From a candidate division Zixibacteria bacterium 4484_93 (GTDB taxonomy: Bacteria > UBP14 > UBA6098 > 4484-93), in the NCBI GenBank assembly GCA_002085385.1, contig NATO01000077.1, positions 1 to 6,619 of the forward strand: 6,619 nt of DNA. The letters run 5' to 3'. The notes below the pieces were generated by a model. It did not search any database, was not told where the DNA came from, and saw nothing but the letters and a program-made list of their open reading frames with translations. The position numbers were made by a program, and so were the translations under genes. The number at the start of each line of letters is the position of its first letter. The first letter of the stretch is position 1. This document shows positions 1 to 5,337 of the stretch, one piece after another.

Positions 1-1046
1 ACGCCACTCCCCACATAGACAGTATCGAACTCCATAGGTGGAAGCTCTTTCGGAGATAGTCCATACCTTGCAGGGTTCTTGGCAACGATAAGGGTCGCAA
101 TGAACATCGGGAGATAATCCTCCGTCTGCGGATGCAGCTTCAGCTGCCAGAAATCTCTTGTTCCACAGCGTTTTATCGCTCTGTTGAGGTTTCCCTCGCC
201 ACAGTTGTAAGCAGCAAGAGCCAGATACCAATCTCCATACATATTGTAGAGCTTTTTCAGGTGCTTGGCTGCAGCTTTTGTGGAGCTTTCCGGGTTGCGC
301 CTATCATCGCGCCACCAGTCGGACTGTAAGCCATAGCTCTTTCCTGTACCCCTCATAAACTGCCACATCCCGGAGGCGTGAGCATACGAGTAAGCCCTCG
401 GATTGACACCACTTTCCACGATGGCAAGATACGCAAGGTCCTCCGGCAACCCTTCTTCACGGAAAATGGACTTCATCATATCCTCATACCGGGCAAATCT
501 ACCCAACCAGCGCTCCATAGGTTCCCTGAGTTCCGTCTCAATGAGTGCGAGCTTCTCCCTTACCCTCTCGTTCCAGACAACAGGGAAATCGAACTCTGTC
601 GTCTCATCAGGCGTTATCCTCTTAGATATCCCCTCAAGACGCTCCCGCTCCTCACCGGACAGCTTGCTCGACTCAAGTGCAAGCGCCAACTCCATCGGAG
701 ACAATTCATAAGAGGTATCCCCCAGAGAACGCATCGTGTACTGGTAATCATAGGAAATCTGTCCAAGAAGGTTGTCAATTCTTGCAAGCGTTTCTCTTTT
801 TGTACCTGGCTTGACATCAATCGTGGAGATAAGCCTTAAAGCTTCCTCAAAATCTGCCCTGGCAAGTCCCCATTCACGATTTATGTTGTGCTCTACCCCG
901 GCAGCATACAGGGTATCGACCCGGTCAAGGAGATACTCCACCTTCTTAGAGTCACTCGGAATAAGAGACCCCTTAAAAGCAGCACAGGATGTAAGAAGCA
1001 GGGCAAGAAGCAACAAGAGTTTTGATATTTTGCCTATTTTACCCAC
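1..1046 (-). CDS. mltD: MltD-type membrane-bound lytic murein transglycosylase, lipoprotein (C-terminus beyond left edge)
   Basis: Cleaves the beta-1,4 MurNAc-GlcNAc bond of peptidoglycan with formation of a 1,6-anhydro-MurNAc end, acting in the periplasm from a lipid anchor. I translated 348 codons from a GTG at 1044-1046 with no stop before the edge. AGGG lies 6 nt upstream of this GTG, and an in-frame TAA at 1068-1070 rules out a longer start. Residues 1-21 form a lipoprotein signal: Lys-rich start, Leu run and lipobox LTSC with Cys21. Ala22 follows rather than Asp, which suggests the outer membrane. Residues 30-190 are helical and unassigned. The SLT/GH23 domain begins near 195. It has AIVES with catalytic Glu211, GMWQFM at 226-231, a DDRRNPESS stretch and AYNCGEGN at 279-286. 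The DFWQL and TEDYLPMFIATLIVA segments after it are typical of MltD. C-terminal LysM domains are usual in the family but would lie outside the window. It is transcribed divergently from purD. Confidence 0.9.
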   Translation of the reverse strand, partial: MGKIGKISKLLLLLALLLTSCAAFKGSLIPSDSKKVEYLLDRVDTLYAAGVEHNINREWGLARADFEEALRLISTIDVKPGTKRETLARIDNLLGQISYDYQYTMRSLGDTSYELSPMELALALESSKLSGEERERLEGISKRITPDETTEFDFPVVWNERVREKLALIETELREPMERWLGRFARYEDMMKSIFREEGLPEDLAYLAIVESGVNPRAYSYAHASGMWQFMRGTGKSYGLQSDWWRDDRRNPESSTKAAAKHLKKLYNMYGDWYLALAAYNCGEGNLNRAIKRCGTRDFWQLKLHPQTEDYLPMFIATLIVAKNPARYGLSPKELPPMEFDTVYVGSG

Positions 1047-1118
1047 AATTTACCCTGAAAAAACAAATTACACCATATACATTTGATTAACTTATTAAGA
1101 ATTACTTCATAACTGCCT

Positions 1119-1149
1119 ATTATATAAGTCGGTTATCTATCCTTGTCAA
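1119..1149 (-). promoter_or_regulatory. Probable sigma70-type promoter of the mltD-like gene
   Basis: On the minus strand a perfect TTGACA -35 (plus-strand 1144-1149) is followed by TATATAAT (plus-strand 1119-1126). Read as TATATA the spacer is 17 bp; read as the perfect TATAAT it is 19 bp. Transcription would begin near 1112, giving an untranslated leader of about 65 nt before the GTG at 1046. The element is seen directly; its activity is inferred from consensus match and position. Confidence 0.65.
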
Positions 1150-1198
1150 TGATTTTTTTAACTTTTGGCGATTTTTTTCTATTTGACAACCATTTTTT
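1143..1198 (+). repeat. Imperfect direct repeat, two copies 40 bp apart, between the divergent promoters
   Basis: TTGTCAATGATTTTTT at 1143-1158 and TTGACAACCATTTTTT at 1183-1198 agree at 13 of 16 positions. The copies start exactly 40 bp apart. The first contains the minus-strand -35 of the mltD-like gene and the second contains the plus-strand -35 of purD. Part of the similarity follows from both being -35 elements near T-tracts. Confidence 0.4.
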
Positions 1199-1210
1199 CT
1201 ATCGTTTATT
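1183..1210 (+). promoter_or_regulatory. Possible sigma70-type promoter of purD-purE
   Basis: A perfect TTGACA at 1183-1188 points towards purD. The best -10 at normal spacing is TTTATT at 1205-1210 (16-bp spacer, 4 of 6 matches). A better TATATT at 1211-1216 is 22 bp away and would place the start of transcription on top of the ribosome binding site. The -35 is therefore convincing and the -10 is weak, which would suit a regulated promoter. Confidence 0.4.
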
Positions 1211-1221
1211 TATATTCGTTA

Positions 1222-1228
1222 AGGGAGG
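1222..1228 (+). promoter_or_regulatory. Ribosome binding site fixing the GTG start of purD
   Basis: AGGGAGG ends 6 nt before the GTG at 1235. It supports the non-ATG start, and the protein then begins exactly at the family-typical N-terminus MKLLIVGSGGREHA. Confidence 0.75.
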
Positions 1229-1234
1229 TTAATT

Positions 1235-2515
1235 GTGAAGCTACTCATTGTAGGTTCCGGTGGCAGGGAGCATGCCCTTGCCTGGAAGATAAAGCAGAGC
1301 GAGTATGTAAAGGAATTGTACGCCGCTCCTGGAAACGGGGGCATCCTGGATGTTGCCGAGTGCGTGAACATTCCCGCCGATGATATTCGTCAGCTGGCAA
1401 CATTCGTGGAAAAGAAAGGGATAGACCTGACCATAGTCGGTCCCGAGATACCGTTATCGCTGGGAATAGTGGACTATTTCAACAAGCGTCGGCTGAACAT
1501 ATTCGGCCCATCGCAGGCAGCGGCACGGATTGAGAGTTCGAAGGTGTTTGCCAAGAGGTTTATGCGTAGCTACGATATCCCGACAGCAAGTTTCGTCACT
1601 TTCGACCGTGTCGAGGATGCCCTCGAATTTGTCCATAGCCGAGATGAAAGGCTTGTGGTAAAGGCGGATGGTCTTGCCGCAGGGAAAGGGACGATTATTG
1701 CTAATAACGAGGATGAGGCAGAGACCGCGATAAAGAGGATGATGATAGAGCGCTTCTGGGGGGATGCAGGCAAGAAGATAGTAATTGAGAAGTATCTCGA
1801 GGGAGTAGAGGCATCTGTTCTTGCCTTCACCGACGGTGAGAATGTTCTGCCGCTTCTGCCTGTGCAGGACTATAAGCGTGCATACGATAACAACAAGGGA
1901 CCAAACACCGGCGGAATGGGCTCGGTCTCTCCACACCCTGTCGTGGATAAAAATCTGCTTCAGGAGATAACGGATACCATCCTTCTGCCCACCATCTCGG
2001 GGCTTCGCAGAGAGGGCAACCCATTTAAGGGGATACTTTATGCCGGGCTCATCGTTCAGCCCGACCGCTCGGTGAAGGTGATAGAGTTCAACTGTCGGTT
2101 CGGTGACCCTGAGACACAGGCTTTTATACCGCTTATGAAGTCAGACCTGATAGAGGTTATTCTCTATACGATTGAGGAGCGGCTGGATGAAGCAGAGGTG
2201 CTGTGGTATGACAAAAAGGCAGTGACGGTTATGCTCGCATCCGGTGGCTATCCGAAGAAATACAAGAAGGGGTTCGAGATAACAGGTCTCAAGGAGGCAG
2301 CCGATATGGAGAGCGTACATATCTTCCACTCGGGGACACTCAGGCGCAACGGAGCTTATATAACCAATGGTGGCAGGGTTCTCGGTGTGACAGCGGTCGG
2401 GGATAACTACAATGAAGCCTTCAACAGGTCATACAGGGCAGTGGATATGATAAACTTTGAGAGAATGACATACAGAACAGATATCGGATTGGAGTTTATA
2501 AAAGGAGGAGTATGA
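1235..2515 (+). CDS. purD: Phosphoribosylamine-glycine ligase (GAR synthetase)
   Basis: Second step of de novo purine synthesis in the cytosol: 5-phosphoribosylamine + glycine + ATP gives glycinamide ribonucleotide + ADP + phosphate. At 426 aa it has the usual bacterial length. The N-terminal domain opens with the family signature GSGGREHA at residues 7-14, followed by APGNGG at 31-36. The ATP-grasp core shows KADGLAAGKG at 143-152, GPNTGGMGS at 222-230 and the metal-binding strand EFNCRFGDPETQ at 284-295, whose Glu284 and Asn286 are the expected Mg ligands. The C-terminal part has the usual MLASGGYP segment. All key motifs are intact, so an active enzyme is expected. The start is GTG with a strong Shine-Dalgarno sequence. 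Its TGA overlaps the purE ATG by 4 nt, indicating translational coupling. Confidence 0.97.
   Translation: MKLLIVGSGGREHALAWKIKQSEYVKELYAAPGNGGILDVAECVNIPADDIRQLATFVEKKGIDLTIVGPEIPLSLGIVDYFNKRRLNIFGPSQAAARIESSKVFAKRFMRSYDIPTASFVTFDRVEDALEFVHSRDERLVVKADGLAAGKGTIIANNEDEAETAIKRMMIERFWGDAGKKIVIEKYLEGVEASVLAFTDGENVLPLLPVQDYKRAYDNNKGPNTGGMGSVSPHPVVDKNLLQEITDTILLPTISGLRREGNPFKGILYAGLIVQPDRSVKVIEFNCRFGDPETQAFIPLMKSDLIEVILYTIEERLDEAEVLWYDKKAVTVMLASGGYPKKYKKGFEITGLKEAADMESVHIFHSGTLRRNGAYITNGGRVLGVTAVGDNYNEAFNRSYRAVDMINFERMTYRTDIGLEFIKGGV
2501..2508 (+). promoter_or_regulatory. Ribosome binding site of purE inside the purD end
   Basis: AAAGGAGG lies within the last codons of purD, 3 nt before the purE ATG at 2512. 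Together with the ATGA overlap it supports the chosen purE start. Confidence 0.65.
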
Positions 2516-2970
2516 TAAAGATAGCTGTCCTTGCAGGTAGCAAGGGCGACGCCCCTCTCGTTGATGATTGCTGCAAGATGATTTCTTATTTTGGGCTTGA
2601 GCCAGTGGTTTATATCGTATCAGCACACAGGCAACCAGACAAACTCCGCAGGACAATGGAGGAGATAAACCGTAACGAATCATTCAAGGTCATAATAGCG
2701 ATTGCAGGGCTTGCCGCTCATCTTCCCGGGGTATGTGCCAGCCTGACACATCTTCCTGTTATAGGTGTTCCTGCAAACATCGGAGCTCTCCGCGGCATCG
2801 ATGCATTGCTGTCCATTGTTCAGATGCCAAAAGGCGTTCCTGTGGCAACCGTAGCGATTGGTCCACCAGGAGCAGTAAACTCTGCTCTTCTCGCAGCAAG
2901 GATTATTGCCCTATTCGATGACTCTGTTCGCTCGAGGCTGAACGATTATATATCGGAGCTTAAAGGATAG
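2512..2970 (+). CDS. purE: N5-carboxyaminoimidazole ribonucleotide mutase, PurE class I-like
   Basis: Sixth stage of de novo purine synthesis. Class I PurE moves the carboxyl group of N5-CAIR, made by PurK, to give CAIR. The protein has 152 aa, slightly short compared with about 165-175 in typical class I members because the C-terminal tail is reduced. Recognised segments are AGSKGD at residues 8-13, SAHRQPD at 37-43 with catalytic His39, AGLAAHLPGV at 65-74, PVIGVPA at 82-88, SIVQMPKGVPVATVAIG at 101-117 and ALLAARI at 125-131. SAHR and AAHLPG place it with class I rather than the class II AIR carboxylases, which have SAHK. Two usually conserved positions differ: GSxSD reads GSKGD, and the double Gly before AAH reads Gly-Leu. 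No purK is present in the window. It is the second gene of a purD-purE operon and ends 4 nt from the convergent mglB stop. Confidence 0.92.
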   Translation: MIKIAVLAGSKGDAPLVDDCCKMISYFGLEPVVYIVSAHRQPDKLRRTMEEINRNESFKVIIAIAGLAAHLPGVCASLTHLPVIGVPANIGALRGIDALLSIVQMPKGVPVATVAIGPPGAVNSALLAARIIALFDDSVRSRLNDYISELKG

Positions 2971-2974
2971 GGGG

Positions 2975-3457
2975 CTATTTATCCCCTTTCTCTTCCTTGA
3001 AGATGTCCCTTTTTACATTCTCGGGTTCCACAGCTCCTCCGGACATAGGGATTCTTTTTCTCCGTTTGATCTCGAAGAGAATTTTCTCGAGCGACTTCGC
3101 AGTCTCTCTGGCGAACAGTCTAACCATTCCGATGGTTGTCGTGTTCTCGAAGATGGCGACAAATATCACATCCTTGACGATGAGAGAGAAATGAATATTG
3201 TATCTCTTCCCCTGGTGAAACAGGACAGTAAATTCCTCCTCACCGATGAGCCGTGCTATCTCTCTTGTGGATGCAAATGTCCCGGCAGAGAGCACAGCGA
3301 GTGATTCGATATTCACTCCAGGTATGTTCCCCTGCCTGCTTATGGTGAACCCTGATGGGGTTATGAGGAGAACCGTTTTCGACCCTGAGTTTTTCAGGAA
3401 GTTCTTGAGTATCTCATCAATCTGGAACTGTTCCTCGCGGTAGATTATAATATCCAT
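2975..3457 (-). CDS. mglB: MglB-like roadblock/LC7 protein, likely GAP of the adjacent MglA
   Basis: 160 aa, against about 159 aa for Myxococcus MglB. The roadblock/LC7 fold spans roughly residues 8-130. Segments that I recall as close to Myxococcus MglB are SLAVLSAGTFAS at 52-63, ARLIGEEEF at 68-76, LFHQGK at 79-84 and IFENTTTIGMVRL at 102-114. In Myxococcus, a MglB dimer binds one MglA-GTP and stimulates hydrolysis by repositioning the GTPase's own catalytic residues. The Lys/Arg-rich helix end near 130-137 and a hydrophilic tail to 160 match the family's extended C-terminus. The ATG at 3455-3457 has an ideal AAAGGAGG 5 nt upstream that overlaps the mglA stop, and the intergenic gap is 11 nt. 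It is last in the operon; the Myxococcus order is mglB then mglA, so the order here is reversed. Confidence 0.88.
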   Translation of the reverse strand: MDIIIYREEQFQIDEILKNFLKNSGSKTVLLITPSGFTISRQGNIPGVNIESLAVLSAGTFASTREIARLIGEEEFTVLFHQGKRYNIHFSLIVKDVIFVAIFENTTTIGMVRLFARETAKSLEKILFEIKRRKRIPMSGGAVEPENVKRDIFKEEKGDK

Positions 3458-3462
3458 TCACT

Positions 3463-3470
3463 CCTCCTTT
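3463..3470 (-). promoter_or_regulatory. Ribosome binding site of mglB overlapping the mglA stop
   Basis: AAAGGAGG on the minus strand includes two bases of the mglA TAA and sits 5 nt before the mglB ATG. This arrangement favours coupled translation of the GTPase and its activator. Confidence 0.65.
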
Positions 3471-4068
3471 ACACAACGCTCTCCTTGAGCAGTTTTGTGA
3501 TAACAAGTCTCGATATCTCGTTGAGCGTATCGAATACTCCTTTCCCTTCGGTAGCAATGGACTCAAACCGTGGCACCCGCCTCGGTCGCCTGTTGAGCAG
3601 GAAGTCCATATAGTTGACTCCAGCGATATCGGAGAGGTCTCTTTTGTTATACTGAAGAACATATGGGATGTCGAGCAAGGACATCTCGTTTTCTTCAAGG
3701 TTGTCCATCATATTCTGAAAGCTCTCGATGTTATCCTTCTGCCTCGACCACTGGGAGTCAGCGACGAATACAATACCATCCACCCCCTGGAGGACCAGCT
3801 TCCTTGTGGCGTTATAATACTGCTGTCCCGGAGTGGTATATACCTGGAAATGGATGGTGAAGTCGTTTATAACCATTGCCTTCAAAGGCAGGAAATCAAA
3901 GAATAGGGTTCTGTCTCCTTCGGTAGCAATAGATATAAGCTCAGAGCGCTTTGAGGGTGAGAGTTTCCGGTTGATATATTGGAGGTTTGTCGTTTTGCCG
4001 GAAAATCCCGGCCCATAGTAGACCACCTTGCAGGTAATCTCCTTTTCGGCGAAGTTTATCTGCGGCAT
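3469..4068 (-). CDS. mglA: MglA-type Ras-like small GTPase
   Basis: 199 aa cytosolic GTPase; in Myxococcus, MglA-GTP marks the leading pole and drives gliding and type IV pilus motility. G1/Walker A is GPGFSGKTT at residues 19-27. The switch I region reads ATEGDRTLFFDFLPL, with Arg53 and Thr54 at the numbering I recall for the intrinsic arginine finger and the Mg-binding Thr of Myxococcus MglA. Switch II is YTTPGQ at 77-82, with Gln82 as the catalytic Gln and the MglA-specific Thr78 in place of the DxxG Asp. G4 is NKRD at 141-144. The G5 region ATEGKGVFDTL at 172-182 is a MglA hallmark. All catalytic residues are present, so an active switch is expected. The ATG directly abuts the TAA of the upstream roadblock gene, whose last codons supply GAGGAGGGG as the ribosome binding site. 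Confidence 0.95.
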   Translation of the reverse strand: MPQINFAEKEITCKVVYYGPGFSGKTTNLQYINRKLSPSKRSELISIATEGDRTLFFDFLPLKAMVINDFTIHFQVYTTPGQQYYNATRKLVLQGVDGIVFVADSQWSRQKDNIESFQNMMDNLEENEMSLLDIPYVLQYNKRDLSDIAGVNYMDFLLNRRPRRVPRFESIATEGKGVFDTLNEISRLVITKLLKESVV

Positions 4069-4434
4069 TTACCCCTCCTCAAAGCGTATGTTGCGGATAT
4101 CCTTTTGCGCTTCTGTGACCAGAAGTTTTATCATTCCGACATTCACATCCAGCTGGGCAATAACAGCAAGGTATCCAAACCCGACATCGGCAATGAATAA
4201 TCTGCTCGTGGAGGTTTCGATAATTGCCTGCTGCAGTTCGCCAATACCAAGGAGCCGCTCGGACTTGGATATGGTCTGCCCCACCTCAGATATCGTAGCA
4301 GAGAATGTAGCAAGGTCCACACCCTCCGAGAGAACAGCCTCAACAGGGATGCCATCTTTGAGCGTAATGAGAGAACCTAAAACCCCTTTATTCCTGTTGA
4401 GTTCTGTGAGGACTTCCCTCATCTTTATACTCAT
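4069..4434 (-). CDS. Stand-alone roadblock/LC7 domain protein (MglC-like candidate)
   Basis: 121 aa, almost entirely one roadblock/LC7 domain: helix REVLTELNRNKGVLG (6-20), strand SLITLKDGIPVEAV (21-34), helix DLATFSATISEVGQTI (40-55), strands AIIETSTSRLFIADVG (70-85) and YLAVIAQLDVNVGMIKLL (88-105), then a final helix to about 115. The GVLGSLITLKDGIPV and DVNVGMIKL segments are typical of bacterial roadblock regulators. I chose the ATG at 4434 because AAGGAG at 4439-4444 precedes it by 4 nt. An ATG at 4479 would add 15 residues without such a site, and one at 4422 would lose part of helix 1. It overlaps the end of the upstream gene by 47 nt in another frame. In Myxococcus, a second roadblock protein (MglC) bridges MglB and RomR. 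A similar adaptor role is plausible from position but is not shown by sequence. Confidence 0.85.
   Translation of the reverse strand: MSIKMREVLTELNRNKGVLGSLITLKDGIPVEAVLSEGVDLATFSATISEVGQTISKSERLLGIGELQQAIIETSTSRLFIADVGFGYLAVIAQLDVNVGMIKLLVTEAQKDIRNIRFEEG
4072..4080 (-). promoter_or_regulatory. Ribosome binding site of mglA within the upstream gene
   Basis: GAGGAGGGG encodes the final Glu-Glu-Gly of the roadblock protein and lies 3 nt before the mglA ATG at 4068, with TAA in between. This points to zero-gap translational coupling. Confidence 0.55.
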
Positions 4435-5335
4435 ACTTCTCCTTTTCTTCCAGTTTTTCTTCCCAGAACCGGTCAACAAAATGTGTTATCTCCACAAGAA
4501 GATTTTCAACCCCATCCGCTCGGACATTCCAGTCGAAGAGGACCATAAACGGGAAGACCGCCTCGTTGGATATTCCGACGGTGTAGTCCTCGACGCGCAG
4601 CAGAAACCTCGACAGGGATTTCCTTTCCCCAAAGATGGAACGGAAAAGCTCCTGGGTATCGTTTATACACTCCAACCCAACAGAAGAGGCGAGTTCTGCA
4701 GATAGTTTTATCTTCCCCTTGGAAGCTATCGGAAAGCCATCTCTGGTAAAGAGCAAGAAATAGCAGGCACTATAGTTGCTTATTACCTTCTCCGGCAGGC
4801 TTTCTACATCTTTGGCAAGCTCTATCCCCTTTTCAGGAAGAGTAAGCTCCTCCGTATCAGGTTTTATGAACGAGACATTCATCTCCTCAAACACTTCTTC
4901 CTTCAGGAGTTCTGGTCCTCCACCAAGCTCAAGCGATTCTTTCTCTGGTGCGATGGAACGCTTTTGTAGATAGAAGAGAGCAATGATAAACAGTATCTCT
5001 ATCGTCACCAGTGGCAGGGAGGAGAGAGCATACTCCATCGAAGTAAATATATCGAGCCTTGAGCGCAGGGCAGTCGACAGAACAGCCAGGGATACAGCGA
5101 GTGAAATATGGGTGAACAGCATAAGAACAAGCTTCAAAATCATCTTAAAGAAGCTGGATTCCTTCTCGTCGAGGAAAATGTATAGCACATAGAGCGACAC
5201 CACGAGAATAACCGTTGGGAAAAGCCCCAGATTCCATCGTCTGCTGAGCCCTGAAAACAGGACAAAAAAGTAGAGTACCAACAAAAACAGTGCAGATGAG
5301 AATGTTAGGTATAAATATATAAGCTTTTTATCCAT
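4388..5335 (-). CDS. Four-helix membrane protein with C-terminal roadblock-like domain
   Basis: 315 aa and not a named family I recognise. Four hydrophobic segments lie at about residues 5-28, 36-55, 64-90 and 101-123. The charged loops (SRRWN at 31-35, LDEKESS at 55-61) are compatible with either orientation; I assume the soluble part is cytoplasmic because its partners are. A Glu/Pro-containing linker spans 125-182 and includes PDTEEL at 159-164. Residues 183-291 have the strand/helix order of a divergent roadblock domain: CYFLLFTRDGFPIASKGK (191-208), helix SAELASSVGLECI (212-224), strands FLLRVEDYTVGIS and VFPFMVLFDW (244-269), final helix 274-291. The tail is charged and Lys/Glu-rich. 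The ATG begins 2 nt after the upstream TAG with only AGGA against it, so translation probably depends on re-initiation. Likely role, inferred: membrane anchor that recruits the GTPase or its regulators. Confidence 0.75.
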   Translation of the reverse strand: MDKKLIYLYLTFSSALFLLVLYFFVLFSGLSRRWNLGLFPTVILVVSLYVLYIFLDEKESSFFKMILKLVLMLFTHISLAVSLAVLSTALRSRLDIFTSMEYALSSLPLVTIEILFIIALFYLQKRSIAPEKESLELGGGPELLKEEVFEEMNVSFIKPDTEELTLPEKGIELAKDVESLPEKVISNYSACYFLLFTRDGFPIASKGKIKLSAELASSVGLECINDTQELFRSIFGERKSLSRFLLRVEDYTVGISNEAVFPFMVLFDWNVRADGVENLLVEITHFVDRFWEEKLEEKEKYEYKDEGSPHRTQQE

Positions 5336-5337
5336 TC

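Noticed and set aside
378..839. 153-residue plus-strand reading frame opposite the transglycosylase gene
   Set aside because: The opposite strand encodes an uninterrupted MltD-like protein with lipobox and SLT motifs across this stretch. The plus-strand frame has no recognisable domain.
1068..1082. Four-codon reading frame (Met-Tyr-Met-Val-stop) in the leader of the transglycosylase gene
   Set aside because: It has no ribosome binding site and is of a size expected by chance in AT-rich leader DNA; nothing suggests a leader peptide.
1454..1936. 160-residue minus-strand reading frame inside purD
   Set aside because: purD is certain here from its ATP-grasp motifs; the antisense frame is Cys/Arg-rich and lacks any family signature.
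2970..2987. AGGGG/CCCCT stem with an 8-nt loop at the purE-mglB junction as a terminator
   Set aside because: The stem is only 5 bp, the following run is TTTCTCTTCCTT rather than a solid T-tract, and it overlaps the end of mglB. It is too weak to call.
4069..4479. Longer form of the roadblock protein starting at 4479
   Set aside because: It would add 15 Lys-rich residues outside the roadblock fold and enlarge the overlap. The ATG at 4434 has AAGGAG just upstream.
4028..4705. 225-residue plus-strand reading frame crossing three minus-strand genes
   Set aside because: It spans the start of mglA, the whole roadblock gene and the end of the membrane protein gene, each supported by family motifs or operon structure. 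Its sequence is Ser/Arg-rich antisense without a domain.
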